A stretch of 64,000 nt of DNA from Thermotoga petrophila RKU-1. GTDB taxonomy: Bacteria; Thermotogota; Thermotogae; Thermotogales; Thermotogaceae. Below are positions 19,451 to 28,343 of the stretch, in pieces. Below the pieces are notes generated by a model. That model had not been told where the DNA came from. It made no database searches and was given only the letters and a program-made list of their open reading frames with translations. Numbering within the stretch: the first letter of the stretch is position 1; the number at the start of each line of letters is the position of its first letter. The position numbers and the translations under genes were made by a program. The stretch is from contig NC_009486.1 in NCBI RefSeq assembly GCF_000016785.1, forward strand, positions 496,001 to 560,000. The letters are read 5' to 3'.

Positions 19451-19470
19451 AACGTGAAAAAAACGTGAAA
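19451..19470. promoter_or_regulatory. Tandem AACGTGAAA repeats, candidate response-regulator site
   Basis: AACGTGAAA occurs at 19451-19459 and again at 19462-19470, 11 bp apart, one helical turn. Direct repeats at this spacing are the usual target form of OmpR/PhoB regulators. They lie between the response-regulator start and the tRNA-Gln promoter, so they could act on either. Confidence 0.45.
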
Positions 19471-19479
19471 CACCACCCC

Positions 19480-19508
19480 TTGAACTATCCCTGTTCTTGA
19501 TGTATAAT
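19480..19508 (+). promoter_or_regulatory. Promoter of tRNA-Gln
   Basis: TTGAAC (19480-19485) and TATAAT (19503-19508) are separated by 17 bp, with the tRNA starting 12 bases after the -10. This is a near-consensus housekeeping promoter. Confidence 0.85.
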
Positions 19509-19520
19509 TTGAAAGGCCGT

Positions 19521-19594
19521 TGGGAGGTCGTCTAACGGTAGGACGGCGGACTCTGGATCCGCTGGTGGAGGTTCGAGTCCTCCCCTCCCAGCCA
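19521..19594 (+). tRNA. tRNA-Gln (anticodon CUG)
   Basis: A 74-base cloverleaf. The acceptor stem is TGGGAGG (19521-19527) with CCTCCCA (19584-19590), the anticodon loop CTCTGGA has CTG at 19553-19555, the T-loop is GTTCGAGTC, the discriminator is G, and CCA (19592-19594) is encoded. It is a single-tRNA transcription unit with its own promoter and terminator. Confidence 0.96.
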
Positions 19595-19598
19595 GAAA

Positions 19599-19625
19599 GG
19601 GGATGCAATGCATCCCCTTTTTCTT
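19599..19625 (+). terminator. Terminator of tRNA-Gln
   Basis: GGGGATGC (19599-19606), loop AAT, GCATCCCC (19610-19617), then TTTTTCTTT. It stands five bases after the CCA end. Confidence 0.9.
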
Positions 19626-19730
19626 TATCCACAGACTAAATTAATTTTTATGCCATAACTGGAATAATTACACGGATGTTTCATAACAGACTTTTACTTT
19701 TCTCAAACGAAACAATACTGATACAGTCCT

Positions 19731-19758
19731 TTGATTGAGAGAACACATATGGTATAAA
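19731..19758 (+). promoter_or_regulatory. Promoter of the glutamate synthase operon
   Basis: TTGATT (19731-19736) and TATAAA (19753-19758) are 16 bp apart, giving an untranslated leader of about 45 bases before TTG 19812. No terminator-like leader structure was seen. Confidence 0.65.
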
Positions 19759-19811
19759 TGTTATACACAAGATTTTATATTCATGCTCTTCTCCTTCAGG
19801 AGGTGAATGCC

Positions 19812-20945
19812 TTGTCCTATGACCTTCCCCGTCTGATACCAGATAAAGATTTCAAAGTCCCATCCGCCTGTGGAGTCTCCGGGATAATGAACACCTCTGG
19901 AAAGAGATTCAGTGGAAACATGATCGTGGAAAGCATGGCGCTCATGAGAGAAAGAGGAAACGGGCTTGGGGCTGGATACGCTGCGTATGGAATATATCCG
20001 GAGTTGAAAGATCTTTACTGTTTCCACATGCTCTACGACAGCGATCTCGATAAGAAAAATGCCGAAGAATACATAAAAGATCACTACGAAATCATCGAAA
20101 GTGAACCCATCCCCACCAGGAAAAATCCCCACATCAAGGAAGTCCACATCCTCTGGCGATACTTTTTGAAGCCAAAATTCATTCCTGAAGACATGAGCGA
20201 AGAGGACTTTGTCGTCAGCACTGTCATGTTCATAAACGAAAAAATTAACGGAGCCTTCGTCATGTCCAGTGGAAAGAACATGGGTGTTTTCAAAGGAGTG
20301 GGATTCCCGGAAGACATCGCTGATTTCTACAGAATAGACGAGTACAAGGGTTACATCTGGACCGCGCACAACAGGTTCCCCACGAACACCGTCGGATGGT
20401 GGGGAGGAGCACATCCGTTCGGTATTCTCGACTGGACGGTCGTTCACAACGGAGAAATATCTTCCTACGGTATAAACAGAAGGTTTTTGGAAGCGTACGG
20501 CTACAAATGTACACTCATGACGGACACTGAAGTGGTGGCGTACCTGGTGGATCTCTTCATGAGACGGTTCGGCTACAGTCCTCAGCTCACGGCAAAGATC
20601 CTCGCAGCGCCTCTCTGGAAAGATATAGACCTCATGCCAGAAGAGGAAAGAAAACTCTACACCGCTTTGAGAATGAACTACGGAGGAGCACTTTTGAACG
20701 GACCGTTTGCCATTATCGTTGCGAACAACAACATGATGATGGGGCTGAACGACAGAATAAAGCTCAGACCACTCGTCGCCGCTACAAAAGACGACTTTCT
20801 ATACATCGCTTCCGAGGAGTCCGCTATAAGAGTTGTTTGTCCGGAACCTGATGAGGTCTGGGCTCCAAAAGCCGGTGATCCCGTCGTTGGAGTGCTGAAA
20901 TCCGCCAGGAAAACTCAGGTGGTACTGGAGGGAGAAAATGGCTAA
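19812..20945 (+). CDS. Glutamate synthase, glutamine amidotransferase subunit (split GltB)
   Basis: A 377-residue class II glutamine amidotransferase, equal to the N-terminal domain of ordinary GltB. The likely catalytic cysteine is Cys20 in [12 protein letters not shown], implying removal of a 19-residue propeptide. The family motifs [19 protein letters not shown] and [10 protein letters not shown] follow. It supplies ammonia from glutamine to the FMN subunit encoded next. TTG 19812 follows AGGAGGTGA by five bases; the longer frame from 19758 would start in the -10 box. It overlaps the next gene by 8 bp. This split form is typical of archaea. Confidence 0.9.
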   Translation: MSYDLPRLIPDKDFKVPSACGVSGIMNTSGKRFSGNMIVESMALMRERGNGLGAGYAAYGIYPELKDLYCFHMLYDSDLDKKNAEEYIKDHYEIIESEPIPTRKNPHIKEVHILWRYFLKPKFIPEDMSEEDFVVSTVMFINEKINGAFVMSSGKNMGVFKGVGFPEDIADFYRIDEYKGYIWTAHNRFPTNTVGWWGGAHPFGILDWTVVHNGEISSYGINRRFLEAYGYKCTLMTDTEVVAYLVDLFMRRFGYSPQLTAKILAAPLWKDIDLMPEEERKLYTALRMNYGGALLNGPFAIIVANNNMMMGLNDRIKLRPLVAATKDDFLYIASEESAIRVVCPEPDEVWAPKAGDPVVGVLKSARKTQVVLEGENG

Positions 20946-22461
20946 GAGAAAAGTACCCCCCGAATTTGTTGTGGAACGCGATGATTATAAATGTATAAGG
21001 TGTCTCGCCTGTGTGAGGGTTTGTTCCTACGGTGCGAATTTCTACGATGAAAACGCCAACAGAGTGTACACAGAAAACACCAAGTGTGTTGGATGTCACT
21101 TCTGTGAGGCTATCTGTCCAACAGAGGCCATCACGGTTCGAAAGAACGATTTCGACATCAGACCTCTTGCCCACTGGACTCCAGAGCATCTCATAGGCAT
21201 CATGAAGCAGGCAGAAACCGGAGGAGTTCTTCTCACCAGCATGGGCAACGACCGACCTTATTTCAGCTATTTCGACCGCATAGTGCTCAACGCGAGTCAG
21301 GTGACGAATCCTTCGATAGACCCCCTCAGAGAACCCATGGAAATCAGAACGTACATCGGAAGAAAAGAAGAAAAACTGGAAATTGAAGAAGACGAGGATG
21401 GAACAGTGAAACTCAAAACAGAGATCGCTCCTCAGCTCAAACTGGAAGTTCCAGTCATGTTCACCGCCATGTCCTACGGTTCGATCAGTTTGAACGCAAT
21501 CCTTTCACTCGCAAGAGCTGCAAGGACCGTGGGAACCTTCTTCAACACAGGTGAAGGAGGACTCCCGAAAGAACTGAGAGAGTTCAAGGACAACATGATC
21601 GTTCAGGTTGCATCCGGACGCTTCGGTGTGAGTGCAGATTATCTGAACGCTGGATCTGCGGTTGAGATAAAGATAGGGCAGGGTGCAAAGCCGGGTATCG
21701 GTGGACACCTTCCGGGAGAAAAGGTCACCGAGCCCATATCGGAAACCAGAATGATTCCCGTTGGAACCGATGCTCTCTCTCCCGCACCGCACCACGACAT
21801 CTACTCCATAGAAGACCTGAGACAGCTCATCTACGCCATAAAGGAAGCCACAAGATACGAAAAACCAGTTGGTGTCAAGATCGCTGCAGTCCACAACGTG
21901 GCTCCAATCGCTGCCGGTGCAGTCAGAGCCGGTGCGGACTACATAGTGATAGACGGTATAAGGGGTGGTACAGGAGCCGCTCCCAAGATAACAAGAGATC
22001 ACGTCGGAATTCCCATAGAATTCGCTGTAGCCGTTGTTGATCAGAGGCTCAGAGAGGAAGGCATAAGGCACATGGCCTCTATCGTGGTTGCGGGTGGAAT
22101 CAGAAACAGTGCCGATGTGATCAAAGCGATCGCACTCGGAGCGGACGCGGTTTACATAGGAACGGCCGCTCTCATTTCACTCGGCTGTCATCTCTGTCAG
22201 ACGTGTTACCTTGGAAAGTGCAACTGGGGAATCGCCACCCAGGATCCAAAACTCACAAAGAGACTGAATCCAGAGATAGGCGCAAGAAGAGCCGCGAACC
22301 TTCTGAGAGCCTGGGCTCATGAGATAAAAGAAATCCTCGGTGGAATGGGTATCAACGCCATAGAGTCACTGAGAGGCAACAGGGAAGTCCTCAGGGGTGT
22401 GGGACTCCACGAATACGAGTTGAAACTCCTTGGTATTAAACCCGCAGGAGAGGCGTGGTGA
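20938..22461 (+). CDS. gltB: Glutamate synthase, FMN-binding synthase subunit (archaeal type)
   Basis: A 507-residue protein. The N-terminus carries a two-[4Fe-4S] ferredoxin domain ([11 protein letters not shown] about residues 18-28, then [12 protein letters not shown]) fused to the FMN TIM-barrel of glutamate synthase. Barrel motifs include [39 protein letters not shown] and [18 protein letters not shown] with the iron-sulphur cysteines [15 protein letters not shown]. It reduces 2-oxoglutarate plus ammonia to glutamate. Published phylogenies identified this Thermotoga gene as archaeal-derived. The two amidotransferase and GXGXG parts lie in separate genes of the same operon. Confidence 0.94.
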   Translation: MAKRKVPPEFVVERDDYKCIRCLACVRVCSYGANFYDENANRVYTENTKCVGCHFCEAICPTEAITVRKNDFDIRPLAHWTPEHLIGIMKQAETGGVLLTSMGNDRPYFSYFDRIVLNASQVTNPSIDPLREPMEIRTYIGRKEEKLEIEEDEDGTVKLKTEIAPQLKLEVPVMFTAMSYGSISLNAILSLARAARTVGTFFNTGEGGLPKELREFKDNMIVQVASGRFGVSADYLNAGSAVEIKIGQGAKPGIGGHLPGEKVTEPISETRMIPVGTDALSPAPHHDIYSIEDLRQLIYAIKEATRYEKPVGVKIAAVHNVAPIAAGAVRAGADYIVIDGIRGGTGAAPKITRDHVGIPIEFAVAVVDQRLREEGIRHMASIVVAGGIRNSADVIKAIALGADAVYIGTAALISLGCHLCQTCYLGKCNWGIATQDPKLTKRLNPEIGARRAANLLRAWAHEIKEILGGMGINAIESLRGNREVLRGVGLHEYELKLLGIKPAGEAW

Positions 22462-22913
22462 TAGCGGTGAGAAGAATACTTATCAGGGAAGAGTACTGCA
22501 TGGGATGTAAGCTGTGTGAGATAAACTGCGTCGCTGCACAGGTGGGAACGGGAAACCTCATAAAGGTGTACAGATACGTCCCGGAACTTCCCGAACCAAA
22601 CGTGATAGTGGAAGAGCACGATTACGTCACTTTCGCACTTCAGTGCAGAAACTGTGATGATCCATCCTGTCTGAAGGCCTGTATGACGGGCGCGATGCAC
22701 AGAGATCCAAAAACAGGAGCCATCAGAGTGAATCAAGAAAAGTGTGTAGGATGCTGGATGTGTGTGATGGCCTGTCCCTTCGGTGTGATAAGAAGGAACA
22801 CGAAAGAAAAGAAAGTTGCCTCAAAGTGTGATCTCTGTGCCGATAGAGGAACTCCTGGCTGTGTCGAAGGCTGTCCAAACGAAGCGCTCGTTCTGGTTGA
22901 GGTGAGAGAATGA
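22455..22913 (+). CDS. Four-cluster ferredoxin-like electron-transfer subunit
   Basis: A 152-residue polyferredoxin with 16 cysteines in four CxxC-type groups (CMGCKLCEINC, CRNCDDPSCLKAC, CVGCWMCVMAC, CDLCADRGTPGCVEGC), resembling HycB/NuoG-type transfer proteins. It probably carries electrons between the FAD oxidoreductase and the FMN subunit. It overlaps both neighbours; possible starts are GTG 22455 and GTG 22458. Confidence 0.88.
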   Translation: MVIAVRRILIREEYCMGCKLCEINCVAAQVGTGNLIKVYRYVPELPEPNVIVEEHDYVTFALQCRNCDDPSCLKACMTGAMHRDPKTGAIRVNQEKCVGCWMCVMACPFGVIRRNTKEKKVASKCDLCADRGTPGCVEGCPNEALVLVEVRE

Positions 22914-24187
22914 GGTACGTGATAGTTGGATCCGGACCAGCCGGTTTGAACGCGATAGAAGCGATCAGAGAAGTTGACAAAGAAGGAGAAATCCTTCTGA
23001 TCACGGCAGAGAAATACGTGGGATACTCAAGACCTTTGATCACCTACTTGCTTGGAAGAAAGGTCACAGAGGAGAAGATGTATTACAGAACGGAAGACTA
23101 TCTGAGAGAAATGAGGGTCGATATAAAACCCGCTACAAGAGTCGAAAAGGTGATACCAGAGGAGAAAACAGTAGTAACAGACAGCGGAGAAGAAATTCGC
23201 TACGACAAACTCCTGATTGCCACCGGTGGAAAGCCGTTTGTTCCAAACATAGAAGGACTCACTGGAAAGAAAGGTGTGTTCACATTCACCACGTGGGAAG
23301 ACGAAGAGAAGGTAGAAAAGTACATAGAAGAAAACGATGTGAAAGAAGCCGTGGTGCTCGGTGGAGGTCTGATCGGTCTTAAAACAACGGAAGCGCTGAT
23401 GGAACTTGGAGTAAAGGTCACCATTGTTGAACTGGCAGATAGGATACTCTCCGTTACCTTCGACAGAAAGGCATCTGAGATCATCACCGAAGCTTTGAAA
23501 AAAGAAGGATGCAGTGTTATAACGAACGACACAGTGGTGAAAGTGAACGGTGATGACACGGTTTCCTCCGTTGTTCTAAAAAGCGGAAAGGAGATCCCAA
23601 CAAAGCTTCTCGTCATCGCTATTGGAGTAAAGCCGAATGTGGAATTTCTCAAAGACTCCGGGATAGAGATAAACCGTGGTATTGTGGTGAACGAAAAGAT
23701 GGAAACAAACGTGGAAGGTGTTTACGCTGCGGGAGACTGCACTGAATTCTACGATCTGATAGATGGTCAGAGAAAAACGATCGCCATCTGGCCTGTGGCT
23801 GTTGCGCAGGGAAGAGTGGCTGGCTACAACATGGCTGGGAGAAACGTGAGGTATCCCGGCGGTATCCCGATGAACTCCGTTGAACTCGCCGGTATTCCAA
23901 CCATATCGGTCGGGCACTCGAACGTGGAAGACGATGGGTATGAAATCCTCACCTTCGAAGAAGGAAACACCTACAAAAAAATGGTGTTGAAGGACAACAG
24001 ACTCATAGGTGCCATCCTTGTGAACGACATAGACAGGGCCGGAATCTACACAGGCCTCATCCTTCAAAAACTCGACGTGTCTTCTTTCAAAGACAGACTA
24101 CTCGACGAGAACTTCGGCCTCGTTTACCTTCCAAAAGAGTTCAGAAAGAAGATGCTGGAGGGGGAAATCAAGATATGGTTAGAATAG
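22910..24187 (+). CDS. FAD-dependent NAD(P)H oxidoreductase of the glutamate synthase operon
   Basis: A 425-residue class I pyridine-nucleotide disulphide-type oxidoreductase with FAD motif VGSGPAGLNA at the N-terminus, NAD(P)-binding GGGLIGLKT in the middle and the second FAD motif GVYAAGDCTE near residue 275. The redox-disulphide cysteines are absent, as in ferredoxin/rubredoxin reductase relatives. It likely feeds NAD(P)H electrons into the synthase in place of the classical GltD small subunit, to which it is only distantly similar. It overlaps the previous stop (ATGA) and the next start by 13 bp. Confidence 0.85.
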   Translation: MRYVIVGSGPAGLNAIEAIREVDKEGEILLITAEKYVGYSRPLITYLLGRKVTEEKMYYRTEDYLREMRVDIKPATRVEKVIPEEKTVVTDSGEEIRYDKLLIATGGKPFVPNIEGLTGKKGVFTFTTWEDEEKVEKYIEENDVKEAVVLGGGLIGLKTTEALMELGVKVTIVELADRILSVTFDRKASEIITEALKKEGCSVITNDTVVKVNGDDTVSSVVLKSGKEIPTKLLVIAIGVKPNVEFLKDSGIEINRGIVVNEKMETNVEGVYAAGDCTEFYDLIDGQRKTIAIWPVAVAQGRVAGYNMAGRNVRYPGGIPMNSVELAGIPTISVGHSNVEDDGYEILTFEEGNTYKKMVLKDNRLIGAILVNDIDRAGIYTGLILQKLDVSSFKDRLLDENFGLVYLPKEFRKKMLEGEIKIWLE

Positions 24188-24912
24188 ACGCGAAAGGCCT
24201 CCACTACAAAAAACTGAACGACTTGATCTGGGAAGCGATAGAAAACGGAGAAGAAGAAATAGTTCTGGACAACGTTTGCGGTCAGAGATACATCGGAGCC
24301 GGAATCAGAAAGAAAGTAAAAATAGAAATAAACGGCGTTCCGGGGAACGATCTTGGTGTTTTCATGGACGGTCCTGAAATCATCGTGAACGGAAACGCAC
24401 AAGACGGTGTAGGAAACACCATGAACGCAGGAAAAATCGTGGTTCACGGGCACGCGGGCGACATCATAGGATACGCCATGAGGGGTGGACACATCTACAT
24501 AAAAAGAAATGCTGGATATCGAGTGGGAATACACATGAAGGCCTACAAAGAAAATTACCCCGTTGTCGTCATAGGAGGCTTTGCGAGAGACTTCCTCGGA
24601 GAATACATGGCAGGAGGACTTCTCATAGTGCTGGGACTGGAAAAAGATGAAGATGGAAACATCGCAGGAAACTACGTTGGAACAGGAATGCACGGTGGGG
24701 AGATCTTTCTCAGAGGAACCGTAGAAGAGCACAAACTCGGAAAAGAAGTGAAAATCTTCCAGCCCACCGAAGAGGATATCAACAGGATCAAGCCTTATGT
24801 TGAAGAGTTCTGCAGACTCTTTGACTACGACTCAGAGGAGATTCTGAACGGAGAATTCATCATCCTCAAACCCTACACACACAGACCGTACGGAAGATTG
24901 TATGCGTATTAA
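24175..24912 (+). CDS. Glutamate synthase GXGXG-domain subunit
   Basis: A 245-residue right-handed beta-helix with repeats of the GXGXG type (GQRYIGAGIRKKVKIEINGV, GNAQDGVGNTMNAGKIVV, GDIIGYAMRGG, GTGMHGGEIFLRG). It corresponds to the C-terminal structural domain of GltB, which helps form the ammonia tunnel, here as a separate protein. It is the last gene of the operon, with a strong hairpin after the stop. Confidence 0.9.
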   Translation: MVRIDAKGLHYKKLNDLIWEAIENGEEEIVLDNVCGQRYIGAGIRKKVKIEINGVPGNDLGVFMDGPEIIVNGNAQDGVGNTMNAGKIVVHGHAGDIIGYAMRGGHIYIKRNAGYRVGIHMKAYKENYPVVVIGGFARDFLGEYMAGGLLIVLGLEKDEDGNIAGNYVGTGMHGGEIFLRGTVEEHKLGKEVKIFQPTEEDINRIKPYVEEFCRLFDYDSEEILNGEFIILKPYTHRPYGRLYAY

Positions 24913-24939
24913 AAAAGAGCTCCCGGGATTCCGGGAGCT
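24911..24939. terminator. Bidirectional terminator between glt operon and ROK gene
   Basis: AGCTCCCGG (24918-24926) pairs with CCGGGAGCT (24931-24939) around GATT. On the minus strand it is followed by CTTTTTTAAT, so it is strongest for the ROK-treT operon; on the plus strand TATTTC follows. Confidence 0.85.
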
Positions 24940-26054
24940 TATTTCACAATATAAGGAAGGTATTTGTCAACAACCGCCCGAGCCGCGCCGAGCATCCAGT
25001 TCGCATTGGCCACCTGAAATTGCACTTCTCCCACAAAATCGCGATTGAATCGAGCTCTAACCATCTCTTCCAAGATCTTGATCATTTCTTCGTTGACCAC
25101 ACCCTCTCCCGCGAAGAACACCCGAGAAACACCCGAACCCATGATAACGTTCCCCAAGACCACAGAAAAGGTTTTGAATGCCTTTTCGTAGTGCACTTTC
25201 ACAGAATCAAAATCCTTTCTGGCTTTTTCTCTCAATTCTTCGATTGTCTGCCTGTACTTTTCTTCTTCGCTTGTGATGAAATCTTCGAAATCAATCTCTT
25301 TTCCAAGGCAAGACTTCAAAACAGCGTACTCTGAAGAATGATACTCCAGACAACCTGTCTGTCCACAGTAGCACTTTCCTTCTGAAGAAGCCAGCATGTG
25401 TCCCATTTCTAAGTGATGAATCCTCTTATCTTTCCAGAGACTCGCACCTATGCCGATGCCGTAGCTCACCAGAAGAAAGTCTGCGTTCACTCTCTGGGAA
25501 ATTTCCCGGCAGAGAGCATCCGAATCGTTCATGACGAGGATCCTTTCAAGATCTTTCAGGACTTTCCTTGGATCCCAGTCTTTCACGTTCATCACATGGG
25601 AAACGATCACTTTTCCTTCTTTCACGATTCCAGAAGAGCAAATACCCACTCCGAGAAGATTTTCACTGTGAAGTTGTTCGATGGTTTCTCTGAGAGCACG
25701 AGTATAACCGTCGTTGTTTCTCATACCGGACAGAATCTGCACTCTGTGTTCTTTCAAAGGATTCATGCTTGCGTCAAAGAGTACACCCCGTACCTCTTCG
25801 CGACCCACCTTCACCCCGATCGCGGTGAATTTCTCTGGATTGACACTCAAAATCTGATATGGTCTTCCCCTCTCCTTTTTGATCTCCTCAAAGACGAGGA
25901 AACCTTCATCGAGCAACTCGTCGATTATGTAGCTCAGAGTGCTGTGTGCGAGGTTCAAATTGCTGGCAAGCTGGTTTCTGGTAGTTTTTCCATTTCTCAG
26001 TATGTACCTCAAGATCTTTATCTTGTTCTCTTTTCGAAGAAGCGGAGAAGGCAC
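24939..26054 (-). CDS. ROK-family transcriptional regulator
   Basis: A 371-residue ROK protein with an N-terminal helix-turn-helix (TRNQLASNLNLAHSTLSYII, about 20-39) and a C-terminal ROK domain. The zinc motif CYCGQTGCLE is intact, unlike in the other ROK regulator here. The glycine-rich kinase motif is degenerate (GVKVGREEVRGVLFD), so it is a sensor, not a kinase. It lies 4 bp after treT in one operon, suggesting a trehalose or glucose-type effector, which is inference only. Confidence 0.87.
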   Translation of the reverse strand: MPSPLLRKENKIKILRYILRNGKTTRNQLASNLNLAHSTLSYIIDELLDEGFLVFEEIKKERGRPYQILSVNPEKFTAIGVKVGREEVRGVLFDASMNPLKEHRVQILSGMRNNDGYTRALRETIEQLHSENLLGVGICSSGIVKEGKVIVSHVMNVKDWDPRKVLKDLERILVMNDSDALCREISQRVNADFLLVSYGIGIGASLWKDKRIHHLEMGHMLASSEGKCYCGQTGCLEYHSSEYAVLKSCLGKEIDFEDFITSEEEKYRQTIEELREKARKDFDSVKVHYEKAFKTFSVVLGNVIMGSGVSRVFFAGEGVVNEEMIKILEEMVRARFNRDFVGEVQFQVANANWMLGAARAVVDKYLPYIVK

Positions 26055-26058
26055 CCTC

Positions 26059-27279
26059 TCACCTCAACAGATCTGAGAAGAGTTTCAGATAGTTCTTCAG
26101 ATGCACCGTGATAATGAAATTCTCCACCACAGTTTGCCTTCCTTTTTCTCCCATTTTTCTTCTGAGTTCTTCATCTCTTATGAGTTTTACCACGTATCCT
26201 GCAAGGTCCTCTCTTTCCCATGCCAAATAACCATTTTCTCCATGTTTCACCTGTATCTTAACACCACCAACTGGCCTTGCTACGACCGGAACTCTCTTGT
26301 AAAGTGCTTCACTTATGACGAGACCGAAGCCTTCTCTTGTTGCCGTGTGCAGAGCGACAGTCGTGGCCCTCTGAATAGCGTTCACTTCCTTGTTTCCAAC
26401 ACCTTTCAGGTTCGTGCAGAATTTTATATCTTCGTCCGTTCCGGCGTATCTGAGGACCTTTTCAAAGAAGAACCATCCCTCCGGATCGTCCGTTGCCATG
26501 GCGGAAACTACGGCAAGCTGAACCTCCGGGATCTCTTTCTTCACCAGTCTATAGACGTCGATGGCACTGAAAAGATCTTTCCATGGATCAAATCGAGACA
26601 CAACAGTTATCAGAGGCCTTTCCGGGTCTATTTCGAGTCTTTCGAGAGTTTTTCTTATTGTGTCTTCATCAAGATCTCGATTCTTTTCACTCAGGGGATC
26701 TATACTCGGTGGGAAAGCTATGCTCCTTTCTTTCCATCCCTGCGGGAAATACTCCTCGAGATGGAAAACAAGTCTGTCGTATCCCTCCAAATACTGGGAA
26801 AATCTCTGCCAGACCTTCATGTTTGGAGTGGATAGATCTATATGACATCTCCAGATCCACTTTCTGTCGTTCAAATCCACGAATTTTCTCAGAGCTGCTG
26901 GTTGGGGATCGTGGATCACGAATAACTCTTCGTCCTGGATCAGTTCTGCGTTTTTTCTGCAGACCTCTTCGTAAAGGTTCCACTCTTCCTCTGAAATCTC
27001 TATATCAGCACCTTGAAGCGTGTTGTGAAACTTTTTTGTGACGTTGAAAAACTCATCGGGTGCCTCTATGACCCTCCACCTGGCGTCCAGACCAACCGAT
27101 CTCATAAGCGGAACGAGATTGTGGAGGATTTCGGCAACTCCTCCACCGTAGGCAGTCGCATTGACGTGAAGAACCTTTTTTCCTTTAAGAGGTTCTGCAA
27201 GTTTTTTTATCTCGTCCACCTCGTTTCCGATTATGGTGCGGTACTCCTCTATGTTTCGCTCTCTCAACACAACATCCAC
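26059..27279 (-). CDS. treT: Trehalose glycosyltransferring synthase TreT (GT4)
   Basis: A 406-residue GT4 glycosyltransferase. Early motif VNATAYGGGVAEILHNLVP, donor-binding EGFGLVISEALYKRVPVVA with the conserved catalytic Glu pair, and GGVKIQVKHGENGYL are typical of TreT. The enzyme joins NDP-glucose and glucose to give trehalose, a compatible solute. GTG 27279 follows GGAGGG. The assignment to TreT over other GT4 sucrose-phosphate-synthase-like enzymes rests on resemblance to the characterised Thermotoga protein. Confidence 0.85.
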   Translation of the reverse strand: MDVVLRERNIEEYRTIIGNEVDEIKKLAEPLKGKKVLHVNATAYGGGVAEILHNLVPLMRSVGLDARWRVIEAPDEFFNVTKKFHNTLQGADIEISEEEWNLYEEVCRKNAELIQDEELFVIHDPQPAALRKFVDLNDRKWIWRCHIDLSTPNMKVWQRFSQYLEGYDRLVFHLEEYFPQGWKERSIAFPPSIDPLSEKNRDLDEDTIRKTLERLEIDPERPLITVVSRFDPWKDLFSAIDVYRLVKKEIPEVQLAVVSAMATDDPEGWFFFEKVLRYAGTDEDIKFCTNLKGVGNKEVNAIQRATTVALHTATREGFGLVISEALYKRVPVVARPVGGVKIQVKHGENGYLAWEREDLAGYVVKLIRDEELRRKMGEKGRQTVVENFIITVHLKNYLKLFSDLLR

Positions 27280-27311
27280 GGTGATCCCTCCCGAATTTAT
27301 TCGTAACTTGA

Positions 27312-27328
27312 ATTAATACACAATTAAT
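27312..27328. promoter_or_regulatory. ATTAAT-N5-ATTAAT element upstream of treT
   Basis: Two ATTAAT arms separated by five bases lie about 35 bp before the treT start. They could be the operator of the co-transcribed ROK regulator. The sequence is AT-rich, so chance is possible. Confidence 0.35.
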
Positions 27329-27389
27329 CATACCACAGGATGGAAATGTTTCAAGAGGTTTTTTCGAGTTAGCGAAAATAAAGGTAGTT

Positions 27390-27599
27390 TTGAACAATAT
27401 TGTTTTATGCATACAAACCAGGTTAGTTCCAATCATTCACAAAGTAGGTGATGTGTGTACTTGGCATTGGAAGAACGATACAGAGTATGCAATTACCGGT
27501 AACGAAAAATTTCATGCGGGTTTGTGGTACCGGAAGCTATGCGTTAAAAAGGGAATAATGGATGATATGAAGAGACAATATGAAGAGAATTTGTGGTAA
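27390..27599 (+). pseudogene. Remnant reading frame inside the CRISPR leader copy
   Basis: An open frame of 69 codons runs from a TTG at the repeat edge to a TAA, with no ribosome site. The other leader copy keeps the same frame and stop over the shared part, but has no in-frame start before a TGA. Six codons differ between the copies and four of those changes are silent. This suggests a formerly coding segment, now a fragment. The family is not recognised; the translation is rich in Trp. Confidence 0.35.
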
Positions 27600-27935
27600 T
27601 CGATGACGTGTAAGTGCTTTGAATTCGAGAAGTTAACAGTTAACTTCTAACACATTGAGGAATACCTTCTTTCATCTATTTGTGAAACATGGAACTAATC
27701 GATTTTTACCAGAAACACCCCAAAATGCCCTGACCTAGGTTGATATAATTTATCTTCTGTTTTTTGCTTGTGTTCTTTCATTGTTTGACTATGCAATTAT
27801 TCCATTTTTCCAAACAGTACTTGAAGGTGCTCTCTTGTGTGTTAGAATGGTTTATGGAAAGGGAGGATATGGAAGGTCAAAAAACATCTTGCTTTCAGAT
27901 TGTGTTTGTGGTATAATTTCTCTTGAACTCAACGG
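27401..27935 (+). repeat. CRISPR leader copy A, inverted partner of 41216-41750
   Basis: This 535-bp stretch matches the reverse complement of 41216-41750 with 15 mismatches by my alignment (about 97%) and no gaps. The 149 bp next to the array (27787-27935) are identical in both copies. Similarity ends abruptly at 27401. It contains the ORF remnant, AT-rich sequence and the array promoter; no intact gene is seen. Confidence 0.93.
27889..27917 (+). promoter_or_regulatory. Leader promoter of CRISPR array A
   Basis: TTGCTT (27889-27894) and TATAAT (27912-27917) are 17 bp apart, ending 18 bases before the first repeat. The same promoter is present in the other leader. It should drive pre-crRNA synthesis. 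Confidence 0.75.
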
Positions 27936-28234
27936 GTTTCAATAGTTCCTTAGAGGTATGGAAACGCTTCAGCAGATTAAACAATACGTGAATCCAAGTC
28001 TGTTTCAATAGTTCCTTAGAGGTATGGAAACCGGTTGCCTCTGCAATCATTTTTACACGGCCATTAATGTTTCAATAGTTCCTTAGAGGTATGGAAACCC
28101 GTAGTCAAAATCGTAGAAACAGACAAGGTACCAACCGGTTTCAATAGTTCCTTAGAGGTATGGAAACGGAGTACCTTCCGCTTCTTCCAAGCAACGTGGT
28201 AGAGGTTTCAATACTTCCTTAGAGGTATGGAACC
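27936..28234 (+). CRISPR. CRISPR array A: 5 repeats, 4 spacers
   Basis: Four identical 30-bp repeats (beginning GTTTCAATAGTTCC, ending GAGGTATGGAAAC) start at 27936, 28002, 28069 and 28138. A fifth, at 28205-28234, has G10C and a changed 3' end (GGAACC). Spacers are 36, 37, 39 and 37 bases. The degenerate last repeat and the left-hand leader give plus-strand transcription. Spacer 2 (28032-28068) is identical, in the same sense relative to the leader, to spacer 2 of array B. No cas gene is nearby. Confidence 0.98.
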
Positions 28235-28270
28235 ACCCGATTCCGTGAGATATGAGAGCACTATTTCACG

Positions 28271-28303
28271 AAGCAGGGGAAAACCCTGCTTTTTGTTTTT
28301 TGT
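28271..28303 (+). terminator. Terminator after CRISPR array A
   Basis: AAGCAGGG (28271-28278), loop GAAAA, CCCTGCTT (28284-28291), then TTTGTTTTTTG. It ends the array transcript before gpsA. Confidence 0.85.
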
Positions 28304-28343
28304 TAAAATTCTTGGGGAATTCTATCTTCGAGGAGGAATGGAG

